In this document: positions 49,638 through 57,951 of the stretch, piece by piece
How positions within the stretch are numbered: position 1 is the first letter of the stretch
How the letters are laid out: each line of letters opens with the position of its first letter
NCBI GenBank assembly: GCA_900769445.1
Contig: CAAGGR010000025.1
Span: forward strand, 1-64,000
Origin: an uncultured Alistipes sp.
GTDB lineage: Bacteria; Bacteroidota; Bacteroidia; Bacteroidales; Rikenellaceae
Reading direction: 5' to 3'
Length of the DNA: 64,000 bases
The notes under the pieces: model-generated
Database searches by the model: none
What the model saw: the letters and a program-made list of their open reading frames with translations, nothing else
Told to the model about the DNA's origin: nothing
Position numbers and translations under genes: made by a program

Positions 49638-50534
49638 CTACTGGCACGATGTTGGACAGCAACACTCTGAGGATGCTCCGCAGTCGATTATCACGCCATC
49701 CCACTCGTTAAGTATTATCATCTTGCGGTTGTGGCGCTTGCCGTGATGGCGCTTATCTTTGTGGTCTGGTCTGTCGTAGTGCTTATGATGCTTTTGTGGC
49801 TTCTCATCCACGATAAACTCCTCTACAATAACTATGTCGGCTGGTGCGCTCGATGTAGGCATATACTCGCGCTTGTCGGTAATCTGATCCTTGGTGTAGG
49901 CGATGGTTACCGTAGCCTTGCGCATATCGGGCAGAACATCGCTCTTAAGCCAACTCCACGCCCTGTTTTCGCGCTTGAGCTTGTGGTCTATGGTCATTGG
50001 CTCCTCGTTGGAATTCACTATGCGCACAAGGTCGTTACGATTGTTTAACGATGAATGTTCTATGGCATCTGTTGTTGCGCTCCAAGGCTCTACTTGCGAC
50101 GATATGGCAATGTTGTAATCGGCTAAACCGTAGCGTTTTGCGAGCATTGTGCTTAGTTCCTTAGCTCGCTCCTGAGCCAATGTGCTGTTGAATTTTGTTG
50201 TGCCATCTGGCGATGCGTAGCCCGTAACCGAAATCTTTGAGATGTGGACTAAGGAGTCCTTTTTTATCTCGTTAAAGAAGCTATCCAAGCGCGCCAAAAC
50301 CTCGCTGTTATCCTCAAAGCCAACTACCGCATTTGCCGAGTTTATGGCGTAGTGAATCTCATAATTAGCATTGTGAGTCGTGCCATCTGTAACGACATAT
50401 CGGCGCACAATATAGTCGCCATCGCGCCACTCTGCTGTCATCTTGCGCGCTCCCTGCTGAGCGAATGTGTCTGTACTTATTAGTGCTAAAATAGCTGTAA
50501 TACAGATAGTTCCAAGTTTAAGAAATCTTCTCAT
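49638..50534 (-). CDS. OmpA-like secreted protein with His-rich and Cys-rich tail
   Basis: The product is 298 aa. I use ATG 50534: it gives a signal peptide (RRFLKLGTICITAILALISTDTFAQ), whereas the longer frame adds 32 residues without coding character. Residues 75-170 resemble an OmpA/MotB peptidoglycan-binding domain (YAINSANAVVGFEDNSEVLA, ISVTGYASPDGTTKFNSTLA). About 225-285 is basic and His-rich (KHHKHYDRPDHKDKRHHGKR) and the C-terminus carries ECCCPTSC. Together these could bind metal; that is inference. It is downstream of DUF4301, separated by a terminator. Confidence 0.78.
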   Translation of the reverse strand: MRRFLKLGTICITAILALISTDTFAQQGARKMTAEWRDGDYIVRRYVVTDGTTHNANYEIHYAINSANAVVGFEDNSEVLARLDSFFNEIKKDSLVHISKISVTGYASPDGTTKFNSTLAQERAKELSTMLAKRYGLADYNIAISSQVEPWSATTDAIEHSSLNNRNDLVRIVNSNEEPMTIDHKLKRENRAWSWLKSDVLPDMRKATVTIAYTKDQITDKREYMPTSSAPADIVIVEEFIVDEKPQKHHKHYDRPDHKDKRHHGKRHNRKMIILNEWDGVIIDCGASSECCCPTSCQ

Positions 50535-50636
50535 AATCGTAAAATTTTTGGTTTGTATTGGATGCATACCAAGAATTATACCAACGGAGAAGTTGTGTGG
50601 AGATTCTGGGGAAATCCCCATTATACCCAAAATAAA

Positions 50637-50666
50637 ACGATGCCGAGACTATCTCCCGACATCGTT
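50637..50666 (-). terminator. Terminator of the DUF4301 gene
   Basis: Minus strand: ACGATGTCGGGA-type stem with TCTCGGCATCGT, 12 bp with two mismatches, followed by TTTATTTT. A second small hairpin (GGGGAAATCCCC, 50608-50619) follows. Confidence 0.75.
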
Positions 50667-50698
50667 CAAAAAGTATTACTCTTTTAATTACTAATTAG

Positions 50699-52132
50699 TT
50701 ACTGGTGTTCTGGGCGGAGCAAATCCTGAACGACCTTCACTGGTGAGAATGTCGAGATTGGTACCTCCACAAAGATTGTATTCCAGTTTGCCATTGCACC
50801 GTTCCAGAGGCCTGGAAGCTCCTGAGCGCGTAGCTCTCTGCCACCAGCCGACTTCGATGAGATAAAGCCCGTCTTTGGGTCGGTGTAGAGTTTGAGGTTA
50901 TACTTAGTGCCATCGTAGCGCTTAACACCACATACAAGGTCTACAGGGTTGAAGTGTGTAGCCTCCTTCATAAGGTGCATATCCTCTTTTGCTATCTGGC
51001 TCGACTCGGCAATCTGCAACTGCTCGTGACCCTTCTCGTCGCCAACCCAGAATGGGCCACCACCAGGCTCACCCTCATTCTTAACCATACCGCAGACGCG
51101 GATAGGGCGGTCGAGAGACTCCACAATAAGCTCGCGCGATGCATCCTTAGGAAGCTTGCAGCATAACTCCTCGCAAAGGAATCTCTTCGCCTCGGCATAC
51201 TTATCTTCGCCATGCTCGATGGCGCGGAGAAGCTCAAAGCTACGCTCCTGCAAGCGCAACAACTCGCCAGCAAGCACACGCTTATAGGTAATTGTATCTG
51301 GCTTGCGCTCGTCGGTGGTTACATTGTCGATATTCTTAACGAAGATAATATCTGCATCGAGCTTATCGAGGTTGTCAATCAAGGCACCATGACCTGCAGG
51401 ACGGAATAGTAGTGTGCCATCCTCATTGCGGAATGGGGTGTTGTCGGGGTTTACTGCAATGGTATCTGTTGCAGGACTCTGCTCCGAGAACGATACATCG
51501 TACTTGATGCCATACTTCTTCTCGTAGTAGCTCTGGCGCTCCTCGAGTAGCGCCAAGAAACCAGCTTTATGCTCTGGCGATACGGTGAAGTGTATCGCTG
51601 CGCGCTCGCCATCCGATGCGTATAGCGCAGCCTCCACAAGATGCTCCTCGACAGGCTTACGCGCCCCCTCCTTGTATGCATGGAAGGTTACTAAACCCTT
51701 GGGCTTTGAGCCGTAGCCAAGTCCATCGATAATGATATTGCGCACAACATCCTTGTCATCAATCTGAGGCTTTAGATACTTTGCTAACTCGGCAAAGAAG
51801 GCGAACTTCTCGAGGTTTGTGATAAGCTTGTCGATGCCAGGAGTGCGCTTGTCGTCGTTTACATACTCAAACAACTCCTTGAACATACGTGTTGCAGCAC
51901 CTGATGCTGGCACGAACTTGATGGTCTTAATCTCCTTAGCGCGGCTCTTATATAGCTCCTCGGCTTGATGTAGCTCCTCCTCGCTAAGCTGACGTACGCC
52001 GTCGCCTCCCGAGGCAGCGCGCACAACAGGAAGTGAAGGGAAACCGTTTCGGAAATTATCAATCTGCTTCTCCACCTCGGCAACGCTAAGACCGCGAGCC
52101 TCAATTTGTGAAATGTCGTTGCTTGTAAACAT
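50699..52132 (-). CDS. DUF4301 family protein
   Basis: The product is 477 aa, the length typical of this Bacteroidota family. FVPASGAATRMFKELFEYV near 74-92 resembles the nucleotide-binding loop (G-A/S-G-x-GTR-M) of sugar-nucleotidyltransferases. Further conserved blocks include FRPAGHGALIDNLDKLDADIIFVKNIDNV (about 245-275) and GGPFWVGDEKGHEQLQIAESSQI (about 358). A nucleotidyltransferase role is suggested by these features but not shown experimentally as far as I know. No signal peptide. It is divergent from murB, 109 nt away. Family call firm, function open. Confidence 0.88.
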   Translation of the reverse strand: MFTSNDISQIEARGLSVAEVEKQIDNFRNGFPSLPVVRAASGGDGVRQLSEEELHQAEELYKSRAKEIKTIKFVPASGAATRMFKELFEYVNDDKRTPGIDKLITNLEKFAFFAELAKYLKPQIDDKDVVRNIIIDGLGYGSKPKGLVTFHAYKEGARKPVEEHLVEAALYASDGERAAIHFTVSPEHKAGFLALLEERQSYYEKKYGIKYDVSFSEQSPATDTIAVNPDNTPFRNEDGTLLFRPAGHGALIDNLDKLDADIIFVKNIDNVTTDERKPDTITYKRVLAGELLRLQERSFELLRAIEHGEDKYAEAKRFLCEELCCKLPKDASRELIVESLDRPIRVCGMVKNEGEPGGGPFWVGDEKGHEQLQIAESSQIAKEDMHLMKEATHFNPVDLVCGVKRYDGTKYNLKLYTDPKTGFISSKSAGGRELRAQELPGLWNGAMANWNTIFVEVPISTFSPVKVVQDLLRPEHQ

Positions 52133-52229
52133 AGCTGTATAGGTCTAAAAATTAGTAAATTCAACACATTATACCCATCTATAGGCGTAATAATGTATGA
52201 ATTAGTCCCCAAATTTAGCAAAAATTTTT

Positions 52230-52237
52230 TAACTTTG
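52230..52237 (+). promoter_or_regulatory. -7 box at the murB start codon
   Basis: TAACTTTG ends 4 nt before ATG 52242, so the expected start site falls on or beside the ATG. No -33 at normal spacing is clear. Confidence 0.5.
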
Positions 52238-52241
52238 CACT

Positions 52242-53255
52242 ATGAAACGGATATACAATAACATAAATCTTGCCAATCGTAATAGTTTTGGCGTGGTGGA
52301 GAGTGCCGCTACGCTTGTGGAATTTGACACCGTCGACGATTTGAGGGAGTATTTTACAGCCGAGAAACCAAAGACTTGGTATGTGCTTGGTGCGGGTAAC
52401 AACACCCTCTTTACAAAGTTTTATGATGGTGTTATCGTTGTGCCTAAAAGTGGCGCGCGCACAATACTTAGCGACGATGGCCAGAGTGTAGATATCCGTG
52501 TCGAGGCTGCGCACGACTGGGATGAGTTGGTGGCGTGGAGCGTCGAGCAGGGATTGTGGGGTATAGAGAATTTGTCCTCGATACCAAGTTCTGTTGGTGC
52601 TGCGCCAGTGCAGAATATTGGAGCATATGGCGCTGAGGCTAAGGATGCAATTACCGTAGTGGAGTACTTCGATACTCGTACTATGGAGGTTGTGCGCCTA
52701 AGCAACGAGGAGTGCCGTTTCGCATATCGTGAGAGCATCTTTAAGCAGGAGCTAAAGGGGGTAGCTATAATCCTTGCCGTGGAGTTTCGATTGTCGCGTA
52801 CGCCACGCCCAAATCTCGGTTATGGCGATGTCGTTAAGGAGGTTGAGGCTCGTGGTGGTGCTACGCTTGCCAATATCCGCGATGCTATATGTGCTATTCG
52901 CAGTAGCAAGCTCCCCGATCCAAAGGTGCTTGGTAATGCTGGTAGCTTCTTTAAGAATCCTATCGTGGAGCGCGAGGTGGCAGAGAAGCTTTTGGCGCGC
53001 TATGCCGATATGCCACACTACCCAGTTGCGGGCGACGATACAAAGGTAAAGCTCGCTGCAGGTTGGCTTATCGATAAGTCGGGCTTGAAGGGTTATCGCA
53101 ATAACTGTGTCGGCGTTCATGAGCGTCAGGCGTTGGTGCTTGTTAACTATGGCGGTGCTACTGGTGGCGATGTGATAGCTTTGGCAGAGTATGTGTGCAG
53201 TGAGGTGAAGAGGAGTTTCGGAGTGGAGATATCGCCCGAAGTAAACATTTTGTAG
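52242..53255 (+). CDS. murB: UDP-N-acetylenolpyruvoylglucosamine reductase
   Basis: This 337-aa FAD enzyme reduces UDP-GlcNAc-enolpyruvate to UDP-MurNAc with NADPH. The N-terminus NRNSFGVVESA leads to VLGAGNNTLF (FAD pyrophosphate loop, about 50), IENLSSIPSSVGAAPVQNIGAYG (about 108-130) and CRFAYRESIFK (about 163). The catalytic Ser-containing block LGNAGSFFKNPIV (about 232) and KLAAGWLIDKSGLKG follow, in the type I MurB order. The start codon sits 4 nt after a -7 box, suggesting a leaderless transcript. It is the first gene of murB-tilS-holA, separated from tilS by 3 nt. Confidence 0.96.
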   Translation: MKRIYNNINLANRNSFGVVESAATLVEFDTVDDLREYFTAEKPKTWYVLGAGNNTLFTKFYDGVIVVPKSGARTILSDDGQSVDIRVEAAHDWDELVAWSVEQGLWGIENLSSIPSSVGAAPVQNIGAYGAEAKDAITVVEYFDTRTMEVVRLSNEECRFAYRESIFKQELKGVAIILAVEFRLSRTPRPNLGYGDVVKEVEARGGATLANIRDAICAIRSSKLPDPKVLGNAGSFFKNPIVEREVAEKLLARYADMPHYPVAGDDTKVKLAAGWLIDKSGLKGYRNNCVGVHERQALVLVNYGGATGGDVIALAEYVCSEVKRSFGVEISPEVNIL

Positions 53256-53258
53256 TAT

Positions 53259-54602
53259 ATGTTTTTGCTTGATGGTTTTGAAAAATATATAGAGGAGAAC
53301 GAACTCTTTACGCATAACGATAAGTTGCTACTTGCCGTCTCTGGAGGTGTCGACTCGATGGTGATGATGGCGTTGATGTCGGCCACGGGATATAAGTTCG
53401 GCGTGGCGCATTGTAACTTCCAACTTCGTGGTGCTGAGAGTGATGAGGATGAGCGTCTTGTTGAGCGCGAGGCAAAGCGTCTTGGCGTGGAGTTCTACAA
53501 CAAGCGCTTCGATACCACTGCAGAGATGGAGCGCACGGGAGAGTCTATGGAGATGGCGGCACGACGTATTAGGTATCAGTGGTTTAGGGAGTTGTGTGAT
53601 GAGCATGGCTACTCGGCAATTGCCATTGCCCACCATAGCAACGACTCAATCGAGACCTTCTTTATAAATATGCTTCGTGGCACGGGCTTGCGAGGTTTGA
53701 CGGGTATAACGACACAGGTGGGTCGTGTGGTGCGACCTATGATGTTTGCTACGCGCAAGGATATTCATGACTACGCTGTAGCGCATCGTATTCCATTTAG
53801 AGAGGATTCGTCAAATCGCTCTACGAAGTATCTAAGAAATAAGGTGCGCATCGGTCTTGTGCCAATGCTTAAGGAGATTAATCCGCAGTTTACAACCATT
53901 ATGCGTCGCAATATTGCGCGCCTTAGTCAGGCGCAGGACTTTATCACTTCGGCAATAGGTATTGTAAAGAACGAGGTACTCGAGCATAATGGCGATATAC
54001 ACACGTTGAGGGTGGGTAATATTCGCCCTACGTTGCCACGCAACTATGTGATATATGAGATTCTAAACTCGGAGTATGGCTTTAAGGGTGATGTGGTTGA
54101 TGCGCTCTGCCATGCGTTGGATAGCGATGCTACGGGTCGCAGATTTTATTCGCGTGAGTGGGTTGCGGTGGTAGATCGTGGCAATGTGGTTGTTGCCCCT
54201 ATTGCGGAGGAGGATAGTTGCGAGTGTGTTGTTGAGAGGGGTGCTGTCCGCTCATATATAGGTGGCTCGGTGCTGTATTATGAGTATTGCGACATAGACT
54301 TTATAGATACCCTCGATCAGGGTGATAATGTCGCGCTGTTGGATGCCGATAAGCTAAAGTTTCCGCTTAGGGTGCGTCGTTGGCAGGAGGGCGATTGGTT
54401 CGTGCCTTTTGGAATGTCGGGTCGCAAGAAACTTAGCGACTATCTTATCGATAAGAAGGTCTCTATGGCGGAGAAATCGCGCCAGTTTGTATTGCTCTCG
54501 GGCGATGATATCGTGTGGGTTATAGGTCGCAGGTTGGATGACCGCTATGCTATCACACGCAAGACCGAGAATGTATTGAAGGTTATCCGTTATACACTAT
54601 AA
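53259..54602 (+). CDS. tilS: tRNA(Ile)-lysidine synthase
   Basis: This 447-aa enzyme adds lysine to C34 of tRNA-Ile(CAU) using ATP. The PP-loop reads LLAVSGGVDSMVM (about 25-37), with GVAHCNFQLRGAESDEDE (about 48-65), AIAHHSNDSIETFFINMLRGTGLRGLTG (about 125-152) and a C-terminal domain with LRVRRWQEGDWFVPFGMSGRKKLSDYLID (about 367-395) that selects the tRNA. The length is normal. It lies between murB and holA in one operon. Cytoplasmic. Confidence 0.96.
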   Translation: MFLLDGFEKYIEENELFTHNDKLLLAVSGGVDSMVMMALMSATGYKFGVAHCNFQLRGAESDEDERLVEREAKRLGVEFYNKRFDTTAEMERTGESMEMAARRIRYQWFRELCDEHGYSAIAIAHHSNDSIETFFINMLRGTGLRGLTGITTQVGRVVRPMMFATRKDIHDYAVAHRIPFREDSSNRSTKYLRNKVRIGLVPMLKEINPQFTTIMRRNIARLSQAQDFITSAIGIVKNEVLEHNGDIHTLRVGNIRPTLPRNYVIYEILNSEYGFKGDVVDALCHALDSDATGRRFYSREWVAVVDRGNVVVAPIAEEDSCECVVERGAVRSYIGGSVLYYEYCDIDFIDTLDQGDNVALLDADKLKFPLRVRRWQEGDWFVPFGMSGRKKLSDYLIDKKVSMAEKSRQFVLLSGDDIVWVIGRRLDDRYAITRKTENVLKVIRYTL

Positions 54603-54620
54603 CACAACAATAGATTGTTT

Positions 54621-55700
54621 ATGGCAAAGAGTGCAAAGTTTAGTGAGGCTTTAGCAAGCTACAATACGATAATGAAGGATATCGCGGAGCGTCGCTTTGC
54701 GCCTATATATCTCTTGTCGGGAGACGAGGGCTACTTTATCGATACTATTGCTGATTGTCTTGCCAACACTATCCTTAATGAGGCAGAGCGCTCGTTCAAT
54801 CAAGTTGTTGTCTATGGCGCGGATAGCGATACGGGTAAGATTGTGATGCTGTGTCGTCAGTTGCCAATGATGGGTTCTTATCAAGTTGTCATCGTGCGTG
54901 AGGCGCAGCAGTTAACAAAAATTGAGAATTTGGTGCATTATACCTCGTCGCCACAATCTACCACCATACTTGTCCTATGCTACAAGAATAAGGAGCAGGG
55001 AAAGGGTATAGATAAGCGTACAGCCTTCTACAAGAGCTGTGTTAAGGCGGGCTGTGTGTTTGAGTCGGTGCGCCCACGCGAATATGAGATAGATCAGTGG
55101 CTATCATCCTATATAGCATCATGTGGGCTAAATATGCAGCCAAAGGCTATGGCGATGCTTAAGGAGCATGTCGGCATGGATATCTCGCGCATCGTAACGG
55201 AGATTGATAAGCTTAAGGTCTCGATGGCGGTTGATGATAAGGTTGTAACAGACAACCATATTGAGCAGTTTATCGGTATCTCAAAGGAGTTTAATGGCTT
55301 CGAGCTTAATGATGCTGTGATGAAGCGCGATGTGGCTCGTGCAATGCGCATCGCTGAACACTTTGCACATAACCCTAAGAGCTATCCTATTACGCAGACT
55401 ATAATGTTGCTCTTTGGTCAGTTCCAGCAACTATTCTTGCTAAACTATCATATGTGGCAGTCGCGCAAGAGGGGTATTCCTCTGCCAAGCGATACGGAAC
55501 TTATGGTGGGCGTAAGAGCCAATAACCCCTTTGCCCTTAGGGAGTTGAAAGCCAATATTACACGATGGAACGGCCCGCAACTCTTCCGTGTGTTGGGTCT
55601 TATTCGTGAGTATGATGCTAAGAGTAAGGGTGTAAATAGTGGTGGCTTGGATGGTGGTGAACTATTGAAAGAGTTGCTACTAAAGATTTTTATGCAGTAG
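54621..55700 (+). CDS. holA: DNA polymerase III subunit delta
   Basis: The product is 359 aa from ATG 54621; the frame also has TTG 54615. It belongs to the clamp-loader complex. The start YNTIMKDIAERRFAPIYLLSGDEGYFID is the HolA signature, domain I continues to YTSSPQSTTILVLCYKNKEQGKG, and the helical collar domain includes IRWNGPQLFRVLGLIREYDAKSKG-like sequence (residues 300-345) before the end. No Walker A is expected in delta. It overlaps nothing and follows tilS by 18 nt. Confidence 0.94.
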   Translation: MAKSAKFSEALASYNTIMKDIAERRFAPIYLLSGDEGYFIDTIADCLANTILNEAERSFNQVVVYGADSDTGKIVMLCRQLPMMGSYQVVIVREAQQLTKIENLVHYTSSPQSTTILVLCYKNKEQGKGIDKRTAFYKSCVKAGCVFESVRPREYEIDQWLSSYIASCGLNMQPKAMAMLKEHVGMDISRIVTEIDKLKVSMAVDDKVVTDNHIEQFIGISKEFNGFELNDAVMKRDVARAMRIAEHFAHNPKSYPITQTIMLLFGQFQQLFLLNYHMWQSRKRGIPLPSDTELMVGVRANNPFALRELKANITRWNGPQLFRVLGLIREYDAKSKGVNSGGLDGGELLKELLLKIFMQ

Positions 55701-55703
55701 GGT

Positions 55704-56465
55704 ATGAAGTTGCTTGCATGGAGTGATGGTAGGGTGGTCGATGCTAATGAGTTTCGACTCACTGCCCCTTTCATCCTACAGCGAATACATACACTCGGAT
55801 ATAGAGCATTTAATGTTGCGCAACACATCCATCTTATGCGCAGCGCCTCGATGGAGTTGTTTGGTTTTGCCTCGCTATGTCGAAGGGAGGATGCTGAGCG
55901 TATCATTGAGCAGCTGACAAAGCTATCGCGCATCTCTCCAACCCTAAGTTGTACTGTGGCTATGCGCCTAACCTCTCAGGGGGAGTTATCCTTTGAGGTG
56001 GAGCAGCCGTCATACTATAGTGGTGCTACGCTTAGTGTTAAGCGCCCAAAGGGTATCTTCTTTACCGCGCCATATCCCGAGACTCTTTCGCAAAATTCGG
56101 TTACCGTAGCTCTCGATGCGATGTATGATGCCCGTGTGCAAGACAGGGGTGATATGGCTGTTTTAGTGGATGCGCAGAAGGAGATTATAAGCCGTCCATG
56201 GATGCCTATTTTTGCAGTCTTTCACAATGTGGTCTATACCCCTGCGGAGTATGATACTGTAGAGTATTGTCTTGTTCGTGATGCAGTTAAAAGTGCTGGT
56301 ATAGAACTCGTTGTTCGACCTATACCTATGGAGTCGTTACTTCGTATGGATGAGGTCTTTGTCGCAGATGTTATGGGTCTAACATCACTATCCTCTATAG
56401 AAGATAGTAGGCTCCTATCCGTTGTTGCTATGCACTTAGCAACAAAGATGGAGCCTAAGTTATAA
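55704..56465 (+). CDS. Class IV aminotransferase-like protein, PLP lysine apparently missing
   Basis: The product is 253 aa. The C-terminal half follows the class IV fold: MAVLVDAQKEIISRPWMPIFAVFHNVVYTP (usual N-x-F position reads IFAVF) and GIELVVRPIPMESLLRMDEVFVADVMGL, matching the E-R-x-L-x-xx-DEVF signature. Where active enzymes have the PLP Lys about 20 residues before that GD, this protein reads SQNSVTVALDAMYDAR, with no Lys. It may be a non-catalytic homologue or a shifted alignment. It follows holA by 3 nt. The gap 56466-56624 contains a large palindrome. Confidence 0.75.
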   Translation: MKLLAWSDGRVVDANEFRLTAPFILQRIHTLGYRAFNVAQHIHLMRSASMELFGFASLCRREDAERIIEQLTKLSRISPTLSCTVAMRLTSQGELSFEVEQPSYYSGATLSVKRPKGIFFTAPYPETLSQNSVTVALDAMYDARVQDRGDMAVLVDAQKEIISRPWMPIFAVFHNVVYTPAEYDTVEYCLVRDAVKSAGIELVVRPIPMESLLRMDEVFVADVMGLTSLSSIEDSRLLSVVAMHLATKMEPKL

Positions 56466-56579
56466 GTTGTCTAACAAGGTTACTTCTTCGTTGCACTCGT
56501 TCTCAAAATGCTCATTTACGAAAAGTAAACTCCGCTTTTTCGAACTTTGTGCGCCTAAAATTAACTCTTGTTATACAAC
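56466..56579. repeat. Large palindromic intergenic element between convergent genes
   Basis: The outer arms GTTGTCTAACAAG (56466-56478) and CTTGTTATACAAC (56567-56579) are complementary with one mismatch. Inside, further arms pair in order: GCAC, GTTC, AAAA, GC, TTTAC on the left with GTAAA, GC, TTTT, GAAC, GTGC on the right, loop GAAAA. It could form a very long hairpin. The sequence around CATTTACGAAAAGTAAACTC looks like a repeated intergenic motif I have seen in Bacteroidales, from memory only. Confidence 0.7.
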
Positions 56580-56624
56580 TTCTATGGAGACGTGCTAATT
56601 GAAATAGCTTTTTCTGGTTGTTTC

Positions 56625-57719
56625 TTAAATATTATCCAATGCGTAGAGGTATGCGCCAAGCGATACTGCGTTGCTTGCTCCTATATCCGAGATGGTTACA
56701 CCAATACGCTTCTCTGGGTCGTAGACGACCTCTTTATCGCTGCCGTAGACCTTGATTTTCTTTGAGTTGCCACGTGCAAACTTCGCAAACTCATCCTTGT
56801 CGTCAAGATTGTATACGCTCATCTGTACGCGGTTGAGGCTGTCGCCCGACATCGTGGAGATTTTTGAACGCATCTCCTCCAAGAGTGCTGGCATAAAGTA
56901 TTTTGATGCCCCTGCCAAGCCTCCGCCAATAACAATCACACCATCCATAAGTGTCGCTGCTGTAGCCATAGCGTCGCCAGCAACGCGACCCTGTGTTGCA
57001 AAGCTCTCCTTTGCAGCCTCCACGTTGCCCTCCATCTTGCCCTCGGCAATGTTGAAGATGTCGCGTGGCTCAAGCTCGCGTTCGTCGCCCGACAACTCTC
57101 TATATACGCGCTTTACAGCACGAATGGCGATGCCATCCTCGACGATATATTGTGGCTTGTCGCGGTGCTTTAAGCAGAATACCTCCACGCAAGAGTTGTC
57201 GCCTAAGTTTAGCTTGCCATCCATCACAAAGCCAAAGCCAAAGCCAGTGCCAAAGGTGAAGCCAAGTAGGTTGCGATAGCGCTTTGCTGAGCCAGCCTCC
57301 TCGAGCATTCTGTTGATGCGAGGAAGCGCGCCACCAGCAGCCTCACCATATGCAAATAGGTCGGCATCGTTATTTATGAATACTGGAATTTTGAAATGCT
57401 CCTCAAGCATAGGACCGAGTGCTACGCCATCGCGGAAGGATGGGAAGTTAGGCAAAAAGCCTCCAATCACACCATTGCGATAGTCTGCAGGGCCTGGGAA
57501 GGCAAAACTTATAGCCACAGGCTTGTGTGGTAGTGTAGCTATAATCTGCTCAAAACCCTTAACCAAGTTGCTAAGGCAGAGGTCAAGGTCGTGTGCCTCA
57601 GATGGTAGCGTAATGCTCTCTGCGCAAGGCTTGCCACTCTGCATTGCTCCAAATACGAAATTTGTGCCTCCAGCGTCAAGCGTGACGACGATAGGCTCGA
57701 GTACTCTGTTTTGTTCCAT
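56625..57719 (-). CDS. ROK-family glucokinase-like protein
   Basis: The product is 364 aa. The ATP-binding phosphate-1 motif is VVTLDAGGTNFVFGAM (about 11-26), the catalytic Asp region FINNDADLFAYGEAAGG (about 136-152), and the ROK centre FGTGFGFGFVMDGKL (about 175). The adenosine motif VIVIGGGLAGASKYF follows. The CxCGxxGC zinc motif of many ROK kinases is replaced by SCVEVFCLKHRDK. It probably phosphorylates a hexose, but the substrate is not defined. I take ATG 57719; a -7 box TATCTTTG (57734-57727) sits just upstream and leaves a 2-4-nt leader. Confidence 0.88.
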   Translation of the reverse strand: MEQNRVLEPIVVTLDAGGTNFVFGAMQSGKPCAESITLPSEAHDLDLCLSNLVKGFEQIIATLPHKPVAISFAFPGPADYRNGVIGGFLPNFPSFRDGVALGPMLEEHFKIPVFINNDADLFAYGEAAGGALPRINRMLEEAGSAKRYRNLLGFTFGTGFGFGFVMDGKLNLGDNSCVEVFCLKHRDKPQYIVEDGIAIRAVKRVYRELSGDERELEPRDIFNIAEGKMEGNVEAAKESFATQGRVAGDAMATAATLMDGVIVIGGGLAGASKYFMPALLEEMRSKISTMSGDSLNRVQMSVYNLDDKDEFAKFARGNSKKIKVYGSDKEVVYDPEKRIGVTISDIGASNAVSLGAYLYALDNI

Positions 57720-57726
57720 AACATAG

Positions 57727-57758
57727 CAAAGATACGTATATTTTTCCAAAACTTGCAA
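57727..57758 (-). promoter_or_regulatory. Promoter of the ROK gene
   Basis: Minus strand: TTG (57758-57756), a 21-bp spacer and TATCTTTG (57734-57727). The start site falls 2-4 nt before the ATG. Confidence 0.72.
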
Positions 57759-57816
57759 CAATTTTCTAAATATTGAAAAATGTGCATAAATAACTAATAA
57801 AAACTACGTTTAATAA

Positions 57817-57847
57817 TTGTTTGTTACAAAAAATAAATGTATATTTG
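57817..57847 (+). promoter_or_regulatory. Promoter of the V-ATPase operon
   Basis: TTG (57817-57819), a 20-bp spacer and TATATTTG (57840-57847). The leader is about 100 nt and contains a hairpin, GTTGTC (57863-57868) with GACAAC (57879-57884). Confidence 0.72.
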
Positions 57848-57951
57848 TGAGATTTTAGCGGAGTGTTGTCGGAAATGGATGACAACAACGGAGAAATGCA
57901 AATAGAAAAACAACAAAAAATAATATATAAAACTTAAAATTACGAATTATT

